Positions 22,701 to 35,340 of a DNA stretch of 64,000 nucleotides are shown here, piece after piece. The notes under the pieces are model-generated. The model was not told the DNA's origin. It did not search any database and saw only the letters and a program-made list of their open reading frames with translations. The DNA comes from Epiperipatus broadwayi (taxonomy: Eukaryota > Onychophora > Udeonychophora > Euonychophora > Peripatidae): positions 16,799,254 through 16,863,253 of the forward strand of contig JAQFVV010006197.1 in NCBI GenBank assembly GCA_028023455.1, written 5' to 3'. Numbering within the stretch: position 1 is the first letter of the stretch; every line of letters starts with the position of its first letter. The translations under genes were made by a program, and so were the position numbers.

Positions 22701-23240
22701 TAACATGAAGCAGTGTAATGATTCATTCCTACTGAAATACCATATATATATATATAATTCAATATCCAACTTCGATTTATAGTGAGATAATTCAAGGAAA
22801 GAGATATCAACATCATGCAAAAGGAATATTTATGAAACAATGTAGTATATTGATTGCCTCACAGATGCTTAAAATTTGTAAAATGAATAGAAAAATATCA
22901 TGAACTTTAAATACATCATATTATTTTTGCATATCAACATCTATAAATATTTAATTTTATTTCCTTTGCCTTTAAAATCTGCTTACTTTGGAACAATCCA
23001 TTTTGGAAAATCATTAGACGAAAAATGGGGAAAGATCATTGAGTTAAGTTTTTTTTTATTTAATAAAATGTAGGTTTTCCTTATGCAGGAACTTGTCTAG
23101 GTTAGTAATTAAACTTAATGTGAAGGTAAGATTTTATTATTCTTCATATTAAATTCATTCACTTATGATGACAGAATTCTTGTTTATTATTAAGTTAATT
23201 AATTTATTAATATTTGTTTATTTATTATGAAAGGTTTTTT
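19761..23240. other. AT-rich stretch with degenerate direct duplications
   Basis: No coding motif. Two pairs of loosely similar segments are visible: about 19820-19870 with 20545-20600 (AATCAAT(G/A)AAAC...GGTGAGC), and about 20180-20340 with 20840-21010 (ATTATTTA...CTGCC(C/A)AAGCATTTA...). These look like old copies of one unrecognised repeat. Confidence 0.35.
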
Positions 23241-23253
23241 CTTTCAACTATAG

Positions 23254-25657
23254 GGACCACGCACAAATGGGAGGTCTTATTGAAAATGAAATTTCTTCAA
23301 AAGGATTCGATATTACAAAGGTCTTCATTTATACTTATATTGTTCAATTTAAATTTAGTTTGCTAGTGTTATCATAATCTTCAAAATTATAAAATGTTAT
23401 TTATTTTTTGCAATCTATTAAATATTGTTTGTGCTATGATACATATCTACTGTGGGATATGGGAAGGTATAATTTTAAAATGTATATACTAATATAGTAG
23501 AAATGTATTTACACTTGTAATTAAATATTTTTGTTATATAAATATAAATTTAAAAATTGTTAAATTTATTTTTACTTATACCACATATACATATCATCCT
23601 GACTTAACATCATGATAACTTGGTTGAAAGAAATTTTGAGAATCTATCGAACTTATATAAAAGTATTATTATTGCTACAGGATATCAATTGACCCCTGAA
23701 GAGGATTAAGTATAAATTTAACCCTGAGTTTGAATACTGAACATAACAGAATAATAAAGAGATGTGAAGATTGTATGAATTAGTCTAAGTAGTATCTGTA
23801 ATGAATGTATAAACATTAAATTATCATATTTGAAATGAATGCAATCATGAATTTGACTTTTATCACATCATTCATAACATCCTACATGAAGACCCTAGGC
23901 CCAACTATCATTAAATGCATTCACCCTCATTCCTTAAGGGAATACAGACCATTACAATACATTAACATTAATTTTTGAATTGGTCTTAATATAGATAAAA
24001 CAATTTGTTTAAAAGGCCATGTTCAAAATAGTTACTTCTTTCACTGTTAAATATTTTTATGCCTTGAATGATTTGATGTAGTAATAAAAAGTCTGTAGAC
24101 CATAGTGAAGCTCCATCAATCCAGTGCTCAAATTTCTTATAATTTTTTAACCAATAAATTATTTGATTATTTATTTTTTATTCCTAAAACAAAAAATAAA
24201 TTTTTCATAAAATGTTACTAATTAGAACCTCAAAGAATTATTTAAATGAACTTGCAAATAACACCCAACTTTTTTATATCAATGTTAATCCTAATATGAC
24301 AAATAGATTGGCAATGATATATAAAAAATTTGGGTGTTATTTGCAAATTTATTTAAATGATTCTTTGAAAATTTGTCTTGTGAATTATCATAACATTTAC
24401 AAACTCAGTTTTTTCATGAATAGGTTTATTCTTATTATTCTGCCATTAAAATTATTCTATGTTCAAATTCTAAAATTGTACATTATCTTTCATAAATAGA
24501 CTCTTTGGCTATTGCAAAAAATTTTGCTATTAACTGAAAAAGACTTTTGGAAGCATTGAAAAAATCAGCATATGGCAAATTTTGAATGTCCAATATGTAC
24601 CTTGTGATCATTACATTGGCTATTATAATATCATTGTTCATATGATAAATAAACATAGATGGGAAGTTCAACACATTTATGGCTTTCACTTTTAGGAATT
24701 TAAAACTAAGAAAACATAAAATTTTTGTGGGGAGGGGGGGGTCATAGTTTTTTATGACCACATTGATTGAGCTTTCTTGAGAACAGAATAAAAATAAATT
24801 ATAGCTCGAATTTTCCAAAGATTGTGATATCATTATAAAAATAATAATTGTTGAACAAAAAATTGAGTATGCTATTCAGTGATGATCTTTTATTTGAGAT
24901 TTCTACAACTGTAAATACATTTTAATCAAAAAAAAAGATGATATATGTTGTAAAATGAAATATCTAATAGTAAATAAAAATATACTAAGAAATTTGATAA
25001 AATAAATTGAAAAAATGAATATATATATATATACTTTATAGCATAAATATTAAAAGCTAAATGGAATGAGATTCATAAATAAAACACAGAAGATTAAAAT
25101 TATATTGAACAGTGATATACACAGGTCATCAAGATTAGTCAGTCAATAAAATATAACAAATGCAGATAATTTACCCCCCCCTCCCAATATCAGTTCTACT
25201 TATTACTAAAAGCAATTTGAAGATACTTTTATTAGCACAGCTGTCACTAACCCTGATCCACAGAAAGAGGATATTATTTGAATTTTTTATGTTTTATTCA
25301 TAATAAAACAAAAATAATATTCTAGGAAATTCTCATATTCTGAATGACAATTTTCACATTTATATTGCACTAAGCTCATGAAATGTACTAGAGAGGGTAG
25401 AAACATGAGGGGTATAGGTGCAATAATGCTGAAGCTGTTTCAGTATTGTTGCAACCATTACAACAGTCACCCCCCTTCATGAATACTGATTCTCATCTGA
25501 TTGTTTTATTTATTTATTTTTCAGATGCTCTATTTAGGTAAGTATGACCTTAACTGTGTATTTTCTTTAACTGTTATATTTAATGGCATTAAATAGCTTG
25601 ATTTTAATAACTATCATTTCTTGTTTGGTTTTAGATTGGAATGAAATAAACCCATAA
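23254..25657 (+). other. Candidate end of a spliced host gene (three putative exons, weak)
   Basis: A possible exon at 23254-23320 follows TTTCTTTCAACTATAG and encodes DHAQMGGLIENEISSKGFD plus ITK in one frame; its donor (AAG/GTCTTC) is poor. At 25525-25537 a 13-nt segment ATGCTCTATTTAG sits between TTATTTTTCAG and a perfect GTAAGT donor. At 25635 a further acceptor (TTTGGTTTTAG) precedes a short frame ending TAA at 25655-25657. The phases of all three fit together (0, then 1), giving the tail MLYLDWNEINP and a stop. I do not recognise the protein. Chance agreement is quite possible in AT-rich DNA, and an upstream candidate at 23090-23126 does not fit the same frame. Treat as a lead only. Confidence 0.2.
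24225..24371. repeat. Small fold-back repeat, about 47-bp arms
   Basis: The left arm (about 24227-24274), with AATTATTTAAATGAACTTGC and AATAACACCCAA, is inverted at about 24323-24371 as TTGGGTGTTATTTGCAAATT and TATTTAAATGATTCTTTG. The arms are separated by about 50 bp. The 95-codon open frame over it (24212-24499) is most likely an accident of this structure. Confidence 0.75.
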
Positions 25658-25789
25658 CGAGTGAAAAAAAGCAAAGGAATATTTTGTATTTCATTGTAAT
25701 ACAAAAATTATGTAACTAATGATAATAATAGCAATAGTAATATATGTATTTCACTTAACCATGAGCTAATCAATGAATCAAAGCATCCA

Positions 25790-27612
25790 CAGTTCTCATC
25801 AAGCACCATCAGGGAGAGCATTCAAACTGAAGGCACAGAAAAGAAAAACTCAAAAGTATCAAGAAAATATGATTCAAACTACTTGAAATTTGAATTTATT
25901 CAAAATCCTGCAAGCGATCTGGATTCACAGCCACTTTGTGTTGTGTGTTCTGAGAGTTTATTCAATGATACCATGAAACCATTGAAACTTTGAAGACACT
26001 TGCAATCAAAACAACCAGATTTAGTTTAAGAAAACTATTTGAACAAAGAATGTATGAAAATATGCAAAAGCAAATAATTGCTTTAACAAAAATGATTGTT
26101 GAAGATAAATCCTTATTTCTTATACAATAGCAATTCAGATCATGAAAGATAAAAAGTCATATACAATTGGAGAAAAATTAATTAATCCTTGCATGTTAGA
26201 AGCCTGTGAAGAAGTTTTGGAAAAGCAGGCTGTTCCAGAAACTTTCCTATAACCACTAACACTGTCAAGTGCAGAATTGAAGACATGGCTGAAGATATTG
26301 AAAATCAAGTTATAAAAATTATGAAAAATTCACTATTTTATTCAATTCAACTTGATGAATCAACAGACATAAATAACAAGGCACTTCTCCTTTGTTATAT
26401 GAGAGTTGAGTATGAAGGAGAGTTACAAAAAAAACCTATTTTGTTCACTCAACTTGCTAGGTAGAACAACTAGCTCTGAGGTTTTTGAAGCACTTAATAC
26501 TTATTTCCAGGAACATGGAATTGAATGGGAAAAATGTATTGTGATATGTACAGATAATTCTACAAACATGATTGGACATCTTTTAGGAACTGTCGCAAAG
26601 ATAAAAAAATATTGGTTACCAAGTCATTTTGTCCACAAGTGCATTATATATATTGAACAACTTGCGATAAAAAAAATGTCCCCAAAACTACGTGAAGTAT
26701 TATCAAATGTTATTAAAAATTGTAAATAAAATTTGACACAAAGCACTCAATTCTTGAATATTGGGGCACTTTGTAAAGAAATGTTTTCCAGTATATTTAC
26801 ATTTTTCATGCTGAAGTGAGATAACTGTCAAGGAGCAAAATACTAATTTGACCAATCCACCCTGCACAAAGAAGTCAAATTATTTTTCCAATAGCAAAAT
26901 AATTCAAAATTTCAAGAATTCTTGTCTGACATTGAATGGGTAGCCAAGATTGCATATTTGGCAGATATTTTTTCACTATTAAATGAACTAAACATATCCT
27001 TGTAAAAACAACTTAAGGATAAGTTTATACTATGAGATAAAATGGATGCTTTTCAAAAAAAATATTACTATGGCAAATGCAGTTGGCTAAAAAAAAATCT
27101 GTAAATATTCTGAATATATGAGAGAGAAGGATGTCAGGTAGTAATCATTGTTCAACAGCACTTACAATCATTCACAGAATCTTTTTCTTATTATTACCCA
27201 AAGAAAGAAGGTCTCTGGTATGCCAATATGTAGATAATAGATCTATATGCAGCAAACATTGAAGATAGCAATTTAAACATAAATGAAAAAGAAAGCCTTA
27301 TCAATCTATCATCTGATGGCAGTCACAAAGCTAAAATTTCAGTTATCCTTATCAAGTCCTCATTTTTGCCTTCCCATAAGAAGTGAATACCCCATTGCTG
27401 AGTTAAAAAGCAATGAAAATTTTGATTCCATTTTCAACAACATATTTGTGCAAAAAGACATTTTCATTTGTCACAGCAATTAAAACTTGGTACTGGTCTC
27501 AGTTTGAAATAAATATGGCTCTCCATCTTGCAGTAACATCATTGAAATCAAAAATTCAAACTTATTTCAAACAAGCAGGAACAAATATCACCCTAAAAAT
27601 ACGTAATGATTA
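25790..27612 (+). pseudogene. Near full-length ZBED/FAM200-like hAT transposase relic
   Basis: Blocks run in order along the plus strand. BED-type finger: PLCVVCSESL then MKPLKL, a TGA at 25991-25993, and RHLQSKQ, in which the last His of the HL..(K)H pair is Gln. Core: the (Q)LDEST motif as QLDESTD near 26346; FEALNTYFQEHGIEWEKC near 26480; ICTDNSTNMIGHLLGTVAKI near 26550, with the usual (C)TDGA..M.G changed to TDNS; the (C)..HRE position reads VHKCIIY. C-terminal hAT dimerisation region: RSEYPIAEL (27370), then FSTTYLCKKTFSFVTAIKT near 27425-27490, matching F.(T/S)(T)YLCE.(G/A)FS....IKT. Frames change several times. The second copy of the family is the minus-strand fragment at 2286-3440. 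No TIRs were located. Confidence 0.82.
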
Positions 27613-27728
27613 AATAAGCTTTAATAATTTTGTTACAATTAAACAACCATTAAAATTTTGTTATGATTAAATAAGCATATATAATTTTGTTATAATTAAA
27701 TAAGCATTTATAATTTTGTTATATTAAA
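27606..27728. repeat. Minisatellite, about 29-bp AT-rich unit
   Basis: Head-to-tail units of the form (G/A)ATTAAATAAGC(A/T)T plus (A/T)(T/A)ATAATTTTGTTA, about four copies, the last two almost identical. It starts at the end of the hAT relic's coding frame. Confidence 0.75.
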
Positions 27729-27859
27729 ACAAAAAATAGTCAATGAAACTACAAATGAAAATACAAAAGAGGTAGATTATATTTTGATCAACAGAAAATA
27801 TATTTCAAGATTGCAATGTTCTTAGACAGAAAGTAATTGATTAATTAGATAGAAATTAT

Positions 27860-28760
27860 TAAGAAAAAGAATATTAACGGTTAATATCCCTTATTCTTCA
27901 GAAATAATCAGTGATTTTAAACTAGAACATATAAATTATTTTAAAATATTAACAGATTTTGGAGATATCTAAAACTTGAATGAAATAATTTGAAAATAAC
28001 AGATACTCTAGCAAAAACATAGTTAACAAGAACAGAAGTGTGACAAAACAATATTTCCAAAAAAGAACTATAAAAATAATTTTAACTGTCATATTCCTGA
28101 ATATCTAAATATTTTCAATTAAGTAAAAGGATATGAAAAAGTCTTTAACAATAAGAAAAAAAAGGAACTATTATTAACAAGAGAAAGAAAAACATGAAAT
28201 GTAGAGAAGAGTTTTATTAAAAGTTATATAATAATAAAGAACAAGAAAACAAAGTAGCTTTATAATTATTACATACTTTGGAGTTTCAAAATTTTATTTG
28301 AAGAGGTGAAACATGATTAAATTTTTGAAAAATGAAACACTTCCAAGTAAACACAATATATCCTTACATAAATGGTAAGAATATATATGTGATTTTTAAA
28401 AATGCAGTAGTAATTTGATATTAAGGCAAGAACAAAAAAAACATTAGAAATTACAGAACTATCAATTTTCTTTCAATTCTATATAAAGTCTTTACAACTT
28501 ATTTGCAGAAAACTTTGAACTCAAATTAGCTAAAAAAAAAAAGTTGAATTCAAAAATGATTGTAGCAGAAATGATCGAAACATCAAAATATCAAATCTTA
28601 CAATAGTGACAATGAATTAACATTTTTCATTGGATGCAAAGATTATAAAAGGGTATTCAATTCTTCATTAAAACTTTGAAAAATCATATCATACAGCAAA
28701 TTTCTGAAGAATATTTTTTAAACTATACTACATTTGAAATTTGAGAGCTCTCATCATTAT
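27860..28760 (+). pseudogene. RTE-type LINE relic (+), copy 1
   Basis: Plus-strand fragments match the RT N-terminal region of RTE-like LINEs. NYRTINFLSILYKVFTTYLQ near 28453-28512 equals the block NYRPISLLS..YK(L/V)FT(K)I(I/L). Sequence near 28155-28310 parallels the relics at 36180-36300 and 57780-57950. Stops are frequent and no endonuclease or active-site block is recognisable. Confidence 0.65.
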
Positions 28761-29720
28761 TTTTATATTTTCAAATACATAAGTTAAAGGCTGATTGTTT
28801 AACTTGATCTTCATTTTTTTTCTGCCAAGTAATTTTGAGCAAAGTGTCTTCTAAAATATTTATTTGTCAACCTCTCTTTCAACAATACAGAATTTATAGA
28901 ATTTCATTTTAATTTTTTTTTCCTATCTCTCTCTTGTTATGGGATTATTCTTATAGTGTAATGCATCATTGCAAAATGGTTTTTGATTCTTCGGAAATTT
29001 TTATCAAATATATTCTTTTATTGAATTAATTCAAAAACCTTTTTATGATCCATTAAGTGCATGAATTCAATTATTATTTTGGCTAAATCTAATTTAACTG
29101 GCATTGGGAAAATATATGCCATAAAATGATCTGATTTGAAAAAAAGTTTTAGATATGCTAAATTTCTTGCTTACATTTGTATTACTTGGCAAAACGTTTT
29201 TCCTCCTTCACTTGTAAGAAGTCCCACAAAACTCATCTTTATGCTAAAAAAACCATAATTTATTAGGATTGTTTACTATGATTTTGTAAATGTCATTAAT
29301 ACATTTTTTATAATTCTGTTGTGTTCTTACATTAAATGCTTATAAATAAATATGTCACATATATAGCATATTGTTCTTTTCTCTTTCATGAATTTAATAC
29401 TTCTTTTACACTAACTTAAATAAAACATTATTTTCATACTAATCTGTCTAGGTGCATTTTGATATTAGAGATTTAAATATTTCACAGGCTTAAGTGTTAA
29501 TGGTTTCTTCAATTATTTTTTAGTTGAGTAATATTTATATAACTCAGTTTGGTCTTATGAAGGGAATCATGATTCTCAACTCCCTTCCCCCTCCTAGCAA
29601 GTAATAATACAATTACTCACAAAAATAATTTTAAATACAGTCTAAGCAAAGCAGCTAATTTTAACAATGAAGCATGCACACATAAGAATCAGATTTTAAA
29701 AAATCTTTAATATGTATAAC
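28761..29720. other. AT-rich non-coding stretch
   Basis: No motif or repeat recognised. Confidence 0.35.
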
Positions 29721-29724
29721 TAAC

Positions 29725-30000
29725 TATACCCGAATCTTTGCTCATGTTATTAGATTAAAAGAATGTAATATAGTTGATAATTAAAATATAGTTAAATAAT
29801 ATTTACATGAAATAATAATACATGAGTTATCAACAGCATGAAAAATTAATTATTGTAATGCATTTTTATAAACAATGTTGTAAGTCAATTTTAACTGTTG
29901 TCAATAAGTCATGTATTATATCATGTAAATATTCTTTAAATATATTTTAATTATCAAGTATATTACAGTGTTTTATTTTATTAATGTGAGCAAAGATGAC
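29725..30000. repeat. Fold-back repeat, about 90-bp arms
   Basis: Left arm about 29733-29826 (CTTTGCTCATGTTATTAGAT ... ATATTTACATGA) is inverted at about 29917-29997 (TCATGTAAATATTC ... ATTAATGTGAGCAAAG). The GATAATTAAAATATA word of this repeat recurs at about 30200 and 30325. Confidence 0.75.
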
Positions 30001-30104
30001 TTGTGGTTTTGCTTGCATTAATGGAATAACAATAAGAGAAGAAAAGAATATAATACAGTTGAACATTAGAATATATTTCTAATTTATATAAGTAAACAAG
30101 CTCT

Positions 30105-30355
30105 CAATTCCATTTTTGATGTATTGAATACTAAATTAAAATTTTCCTGGCTATTTTTTTTCATATCTCTACTGTACCTTTGCATTAGTAGAAAGTTTGA
30201 TAATTAAAATATATTTATGTATTTTATTTTTAACTTTTGATGTATTGAATACCAAATAAAATTTTTACTCACTAATTCTTTCTATTTTTCTAGCTGGCCC
30301 TTTGCATTTGTTCATAGAAAGTTTGATAATTAAAATATGTTTACGTAATATTTAC
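30105..30355. repeat. Degenerate direct duplication, about 125-bp unit
   Basis: TTGATGTATTGAATAC(T/C)AAAT ... CCTTTGCATT ... TAGAAAGTTTGATAATTAAA occurs at about 30115-30215 and again at about 30237-30335. Confidence 0.7.
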
Positions 30356-30828
30356 ACAAAATAATTATCACCAGAATTATCACAAAAAATAAAACTTTTA
30401 TACAATAAACAATATTAAAGTAAATTATTTTATATTTCTCCTATGATAAGTTTTAAAATGGCTATAAAATATTAATGTCATAGTGTATGTAAGAAATTAA
30501 ATACTTGGTCTAAATAAAATTTAAATAATTTAAAATATATTTATGCTATAAAATTTTATCTGGATTACCAAAAACTAATATCTCTCCATTTCTTTTTTTT
30601 CCAATAATATGCTGTGTTAAATATTATATACTTTATTGAACAATAATAGGTTACATTAATTTTACAATAGTATGTATTTTAATACATAGGTCACAACATC
30701 TTATTTTATCACATGAGAATATACTTAAATGGAAATAATAAAAATGTATCAAATTCAATATTTCTCTTACTGACCTGTAGCATTTTAAAATTTACTTTTT
30801 CATGTGTTATATACCTTTAAACTGATAT

Positions 30829-31290
30829 TGAGATATTATTTTATATAGTTCTATGTTTTAATACTGCAATAGTGATATTAGCGATTAAGCCAATGCACAT
30901 GCACTTTAAAAATAAATTATAAATGAATACTCTCACTTTTTTCTAGATACAAGATATAGTATTTTTATAAAGAATGGAATGAATCACCCATTCTTTCAAC
31001 CCAAACATTTACGTATTGCAAAATCTTAAGCGTATGGAAATGAGAGCGTGAAGATGTTAAGCAATCACTTTAAATTACATTTGTTATGTTTGAATGAATG
31101 ATGCCTGCAAAATTTTTATAATTTACAACTGGTTGAAATTAAATATATATAATGAGATATTATTTTATATAGCACTATGTTTTAATACTGTAATATCTTG
31201 TGTCTGGAAAAAAGTGAGAGTATTCATTTATAATTTATCTTTAAAGTGCATGTGCATTGGCTTAATTGCTAATATCATTATTAAACTGAT
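30829..31290. repeat. Inverted repeat with about 100-bp arms plus a direct repeat
   Basis: Left arm about 30870-30965 (GATATTAGCGATTAAGCC, AATGCACATGCACTTTAAA, AATGAATACTCTCACTTTTT) is inverted at about 31185-31282. In addition GAGATATTATTTTATATAG plus CTATGTTTTAATACTG occurs in direct orientation at 30829 and 31153. So part is inverted and part is direct, which suggests two overlapping insertions or a template-switch event. Confidence 0.75.
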
Positions 31291-31299
31291 ATTCTAAAA

Positions 31300-33135
31300 G
31301 TATATCAATTTCATAGTAAAAGTTTATCAAATTCAGTAGTATGTCTCTTGCTGTGTCAGTTATTTTAAATTTTACTTTAATACATGTTAAATATATATTT
31401 AAACTGAAATCCTAAAAGTTTATCAAATTCATGATGTAAATTGTCAAGTACAATTTAATTATTTAAAAATATATTTGCAAAATCAAATTTTATCTTGCTA
31501 TATCAAAAATTATATTTTTGTTTAATTTTTTTTTCAATTCTGTAATCTTTTAATCAGTACTATCCTTTTTTATATTTGTATGATATCATTTGAAAACAGT
31601 TATGATATTACAAATTTTTTAAAAACAGCAAAAATGTATATGCTAATAAAGAAAATCATGCAAGATTCCTCAAGCTTGGTGTAATATTTGTTAAGTCATA
31701 AAGCCACAAACAAACAAACTTTCACATTGTTATAGTATTACAGATTTATATATATGTAAAAATATTTTTATCATACAATATTAACAACTTATCACTGTTA
31801 GTTTTCATGTTTTTTTTTTTTATTATTCACTATAGTAGCTCAATCTAATGTGGTATTAATTTTTTTTGTAGAATTTAAACTTATTACTCATGAACAAAAT
31901 CATTACTTTATCAACATAAATACTACTATTATTTTGCTGATTCATCAAATTGTTTCTTTGACCATTAAACTGCATTTTTCCCCCAATAGTTACAGTGCTC
32001 ATATATTTAAAATAAAAATAGAAGATTAGTATATATGTGATTATTTAATTATTTTATTAGGGCATCAACAAGATATCTAAAAATGTTTTTTATTAGTAAT
32101 ATATGATGAAAAAATTGTTACATGATGGATTAAGAATGGCATTTTAAAGAGTAATTTGAATGAAGTCACATATTATACAGCAATTCCTCTCAGGAATATA
32201 ATCACATTATTTTATATTTACTTTTAAGATTATATGTATTTGAAAATCTTAAGTGATATTTTTCTAGTAGATATGAAATATAATAATAATAAAGGGTAAA
32301 AAAAGCTTCAGAATGCTCTTAAGGGCACTGTTTGGCAAGCATTTAATTCTTGATATATTTTTTATGTGATAGTTGTGAAGGCTGATGATGTTCAATTTTG
32401 GAATTATGTTTGTAAAAGTTAAATCTTTATTGTGAATTATTTGTACACAATTTTAAATCAATCACAATTCACTTTTAGTATTAGTATTTGATAATTATAA
32501 ATGGGGGGGGGGGGGCTGCTTTTGACTTCCAGTTCTTAAATTTAAAATTATACCACTGTCTTTAGTCACAACTATAATATAATTATTAGTGTATAAAAAT
32601 AGTATTGTTGGATAATGCTTATTCAAAACTTTCTTCTTAAACTTATAAACTCATTGCAAAAAAGAGTCTTTCATAATTTAGTGTACTGGTTAAATGGTAA
32701 ATTGATCAACTAAAAATTCCTGATCGATTTGCAGCTGAATAAAAAAATCTCACTTTGGAAATTTAACTGAAAATGTTGTACATGGGTGCTCGAATGCCAT
32801 ATAATCTCCTGAGCAACTACTATATAATTATTATTTTATTATATAAAACTAATAATATTATGTTTTTATTGAAGATTAAGTCTAATTTTTAAGGGCTTTT
32901 CACAAACTGTTTTGAATTCATTTATTTTTAGCTTTCTTAGATACATAAATAGAATGTAATGATAATGTTTTACGATAAAAAAAAGTATGCATAATCACTA
33001 CACAAGCATGCCAAATAAGAAGATATTCTCACATGCGATATTCATGAATTATAAGATTCATTATTTTATTTTAATTTATAAATAAATAAAAAGTTTATAT
33101 GTTGTTTTTTATGTAAAGTATTTATTAAAAAATCT
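31300..33135. other. AT-rich non-coding stretch with a G homopolymer
   Basis: No coding motif. A run of about 14 G at 32502-32515 is the only compositional oddity. Confidence 0.35.
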
Positions 33136-33139
33136 AAAC

Positions 33140-33410
33140 ATTTATTGATCACCATTTCTTATGCTTGCTCATAACTGTTATTAAAACAGGCAAAACTTCC
33201 CATACAGTAGTGTGTGGATGCCAGAAGGCTTGTGCATAAAATCCTTATCTATTACCTACTCAGCCAATTTCCCCAGACTAGTTTTTAGCTTGTGGCTCCT
33301 CATGAAAGCCACAAGCTAGATAGGGATTTTATGCACAAGCCTTCTGGCATCCATTGATTACTCTGGCTTGCACTAAGTGGCACTACTGTATAGAGAGTTT
33401 TGCCTTAATA
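33140..33410. repeat. Fold-back MITE-like repeat, compact two-arm copy
   Basis: Left arm about 33150-33300 (CTTATGCTTGCTCATAAC, TGTGCATAAAATCC, AGACTAGTTTTTAGCTTG) folds onto 33308-33405 (CACAAGCTAGATAGGGATTT, ATGCACAAGCCTTCTGGC, GCACTACTGTATAGAGAGTT). It lacks the CTGAGAGCACTG internal block of the longer copies. Confidence 0.75.
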
Positions 33411-34769
33411 AAAAAAATCTAAAAATCACTTTAATCTGAATTTATTTTGGAGATCATTGGATGAAATCTATGTTTACATTATTGGTAGTGATTAAAACTA
33501 GAAGCCATACTAATAAAAAAAAGTTACTTTTATTCATGCTATTGGAACCAAATACTCTGAAAAATACTAATATTATTAATCCTGTTTTAGAAAATTAATG
33601 TAATTGTAGGACAGAAGATGCTTAAAGTAAATGCAAATGGTGCAACTATGCTCATCCTTGTAGTTATAAAGATCTGTTCTTATCTATCATATTTCAAAAA
33701 TCAATTCAAATATTATTTTTAATATTCAACTGAAAAATATATAAAATTATATTAGAAGTTAGATATTATATGAGAAAAATATAGATAAACAACAATTTAT
33801 TGTAAACATTTTATGTCATTTATCTCTAGGTATGTGTTTATTATGAAGATAAATGTAGTTTCCTGTTTGATTGAGGCATGATTTTGTGTTTTATTACCCC
33901 ATGCTCATACTAAATTGCCAAGAAATGCAAAACAATCTAACACAAGTATGTTACTGACTGCAAATATAATATGAAGATATTGGATTTGTGGAGAAATTGG
34001 ATGCATGTATAGTTGGGTACTATCACTTGTCATGTGTTGTACTGTAATATAATAGCATCACAATATCATGCTTAAGTTATTATGGAATACATCATTCTGT
34101 TATATCCTACATAAATACTATTGTAATATGAGTTTTTTGTGTACTGTTGCTCTGCTAAAAATTATTACAAATTATGTTATCTATAAAATTAAAAAAGTCA
34201 GCGAAATAAATTTAATAATAAAAAAAAAATCATCCTACAATAAAAATAAAATCACATGTAAAGTTCATGATGAAGAAGAAAGTAACTTAATGGAGGACAA
34301 AAATTAAAAAGAAAATTAAAAAAAAAAAAAATGTAAAAAAAATTTGTAATATTAATTTAAGACTGATTTTATATAAAGACAATTTACTTAGAAAATTTCT
34401 CTTCCAAACCCAAATTTTCTGTACAATTCCTCAAATTTTCAGTTCAGTTCATTCCACGTTTCCCTGTTTTTAAAATTACAAAGAGCTGCTTTGAATTATG
34501 ATTAATTAGTCATGTCTGTTCTAATGCATTTATAAACTGGAGCTCAAAGTCAATGAAGTTTGGTCTGGCTCTATCACTTATGGGTTTTAAACTTTTTCTG
34601 AGTTCCCTCCATGGTTGAGTGGCAGATTTTGGAGATCAAGGTTCATGGATCATGACTCAATTCTGCCATTTTCAGCACAAACTTCTTATGAGTTCCTAAA
34701 ATAGTTTTATCAAATTAAATGATCAATAGGATAGATATAAAATTAAACGCAAATTGATATTTACCAGTG
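33411..34769. other. AT-rich non-coding stretch
   Basis: No supported feature; the open frame at 34068-34307 is low-complexity and Lys-rich. Confidence 0.35.
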
Positions 34770-35340
34770 CTCTCTGCTGTGTGCTGCGCTAATCAAATCA
34801 CGGGCACACAAATTTTGTATACACTTCTTCAGGTGGAGTTTTTTTTTTAACCGGGTTGGGGTAGGAATCCCAACCAACCAAATAAATTTGTTTTTGATTA
34901 ATGATGGGGGGGGAGGACTACCCACACCTTCTCTTACTCTCTGGGGGGGGGGAAAACAATAAAAAAATTTGTTGTGGGGGGTGGGACACCCCACTTAAAA
35001 AAAAAGAGGGGGTCGGGTTTTTTTTTTTTTCTCCCTCTGTTCAAGGTTGAAGGGGGGAGGGAGGGATCTTTCAAGCTTAACTGGCTCTTTTTTTTTATTT
35101 ATTTGTTATTTTGCACGGAAAAAAGAAAAGAAAAATAAAATATTCATTTTTTAATTTTTTTATTTTTTTTTTTTTTTATTTCTTTTTTTTTATTTATTTT
35201 CTTTTTCTCTTTTTTAATTTTTTTTAAATTATTTTAACTTTTTTTTTTTTTTGTGTTTTTTTTTTTTTTATATTTTTTAAAATATAATTTTTTGAAAAAA
35301 AAAAAAAAATAATAAAAATAAATCGCAAATTGATACCGGT
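34770..35340. other. Homopolymer-rich island, likely unreliable sequence
   Basis: Long runs of G (up to 9), T and A alternate (for example GGGGGGGGAGGAC and TTTTTTTTTTTTATTTC) in a way unlike the rest of the window. It is bounded by two near copies of one sequence: CGCAAATTGATATTTACCAG plus TGCTCTC at about 34749 and CGCAAATTGATACCGG plus TGCTCTC at about 35327. This looks like a mis-joined or low-quality stretch placed between two ends of the same sequence, though a real slippage-prone insert is not excluded. Confidence 0.55.

Noticed and set aside
24483-24833. 116-codon open frame on the minus strand
   Set aside because: No motif recognised; it abuts a fold-back repeat and spans a poly-G run. 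Not supported as a gene.
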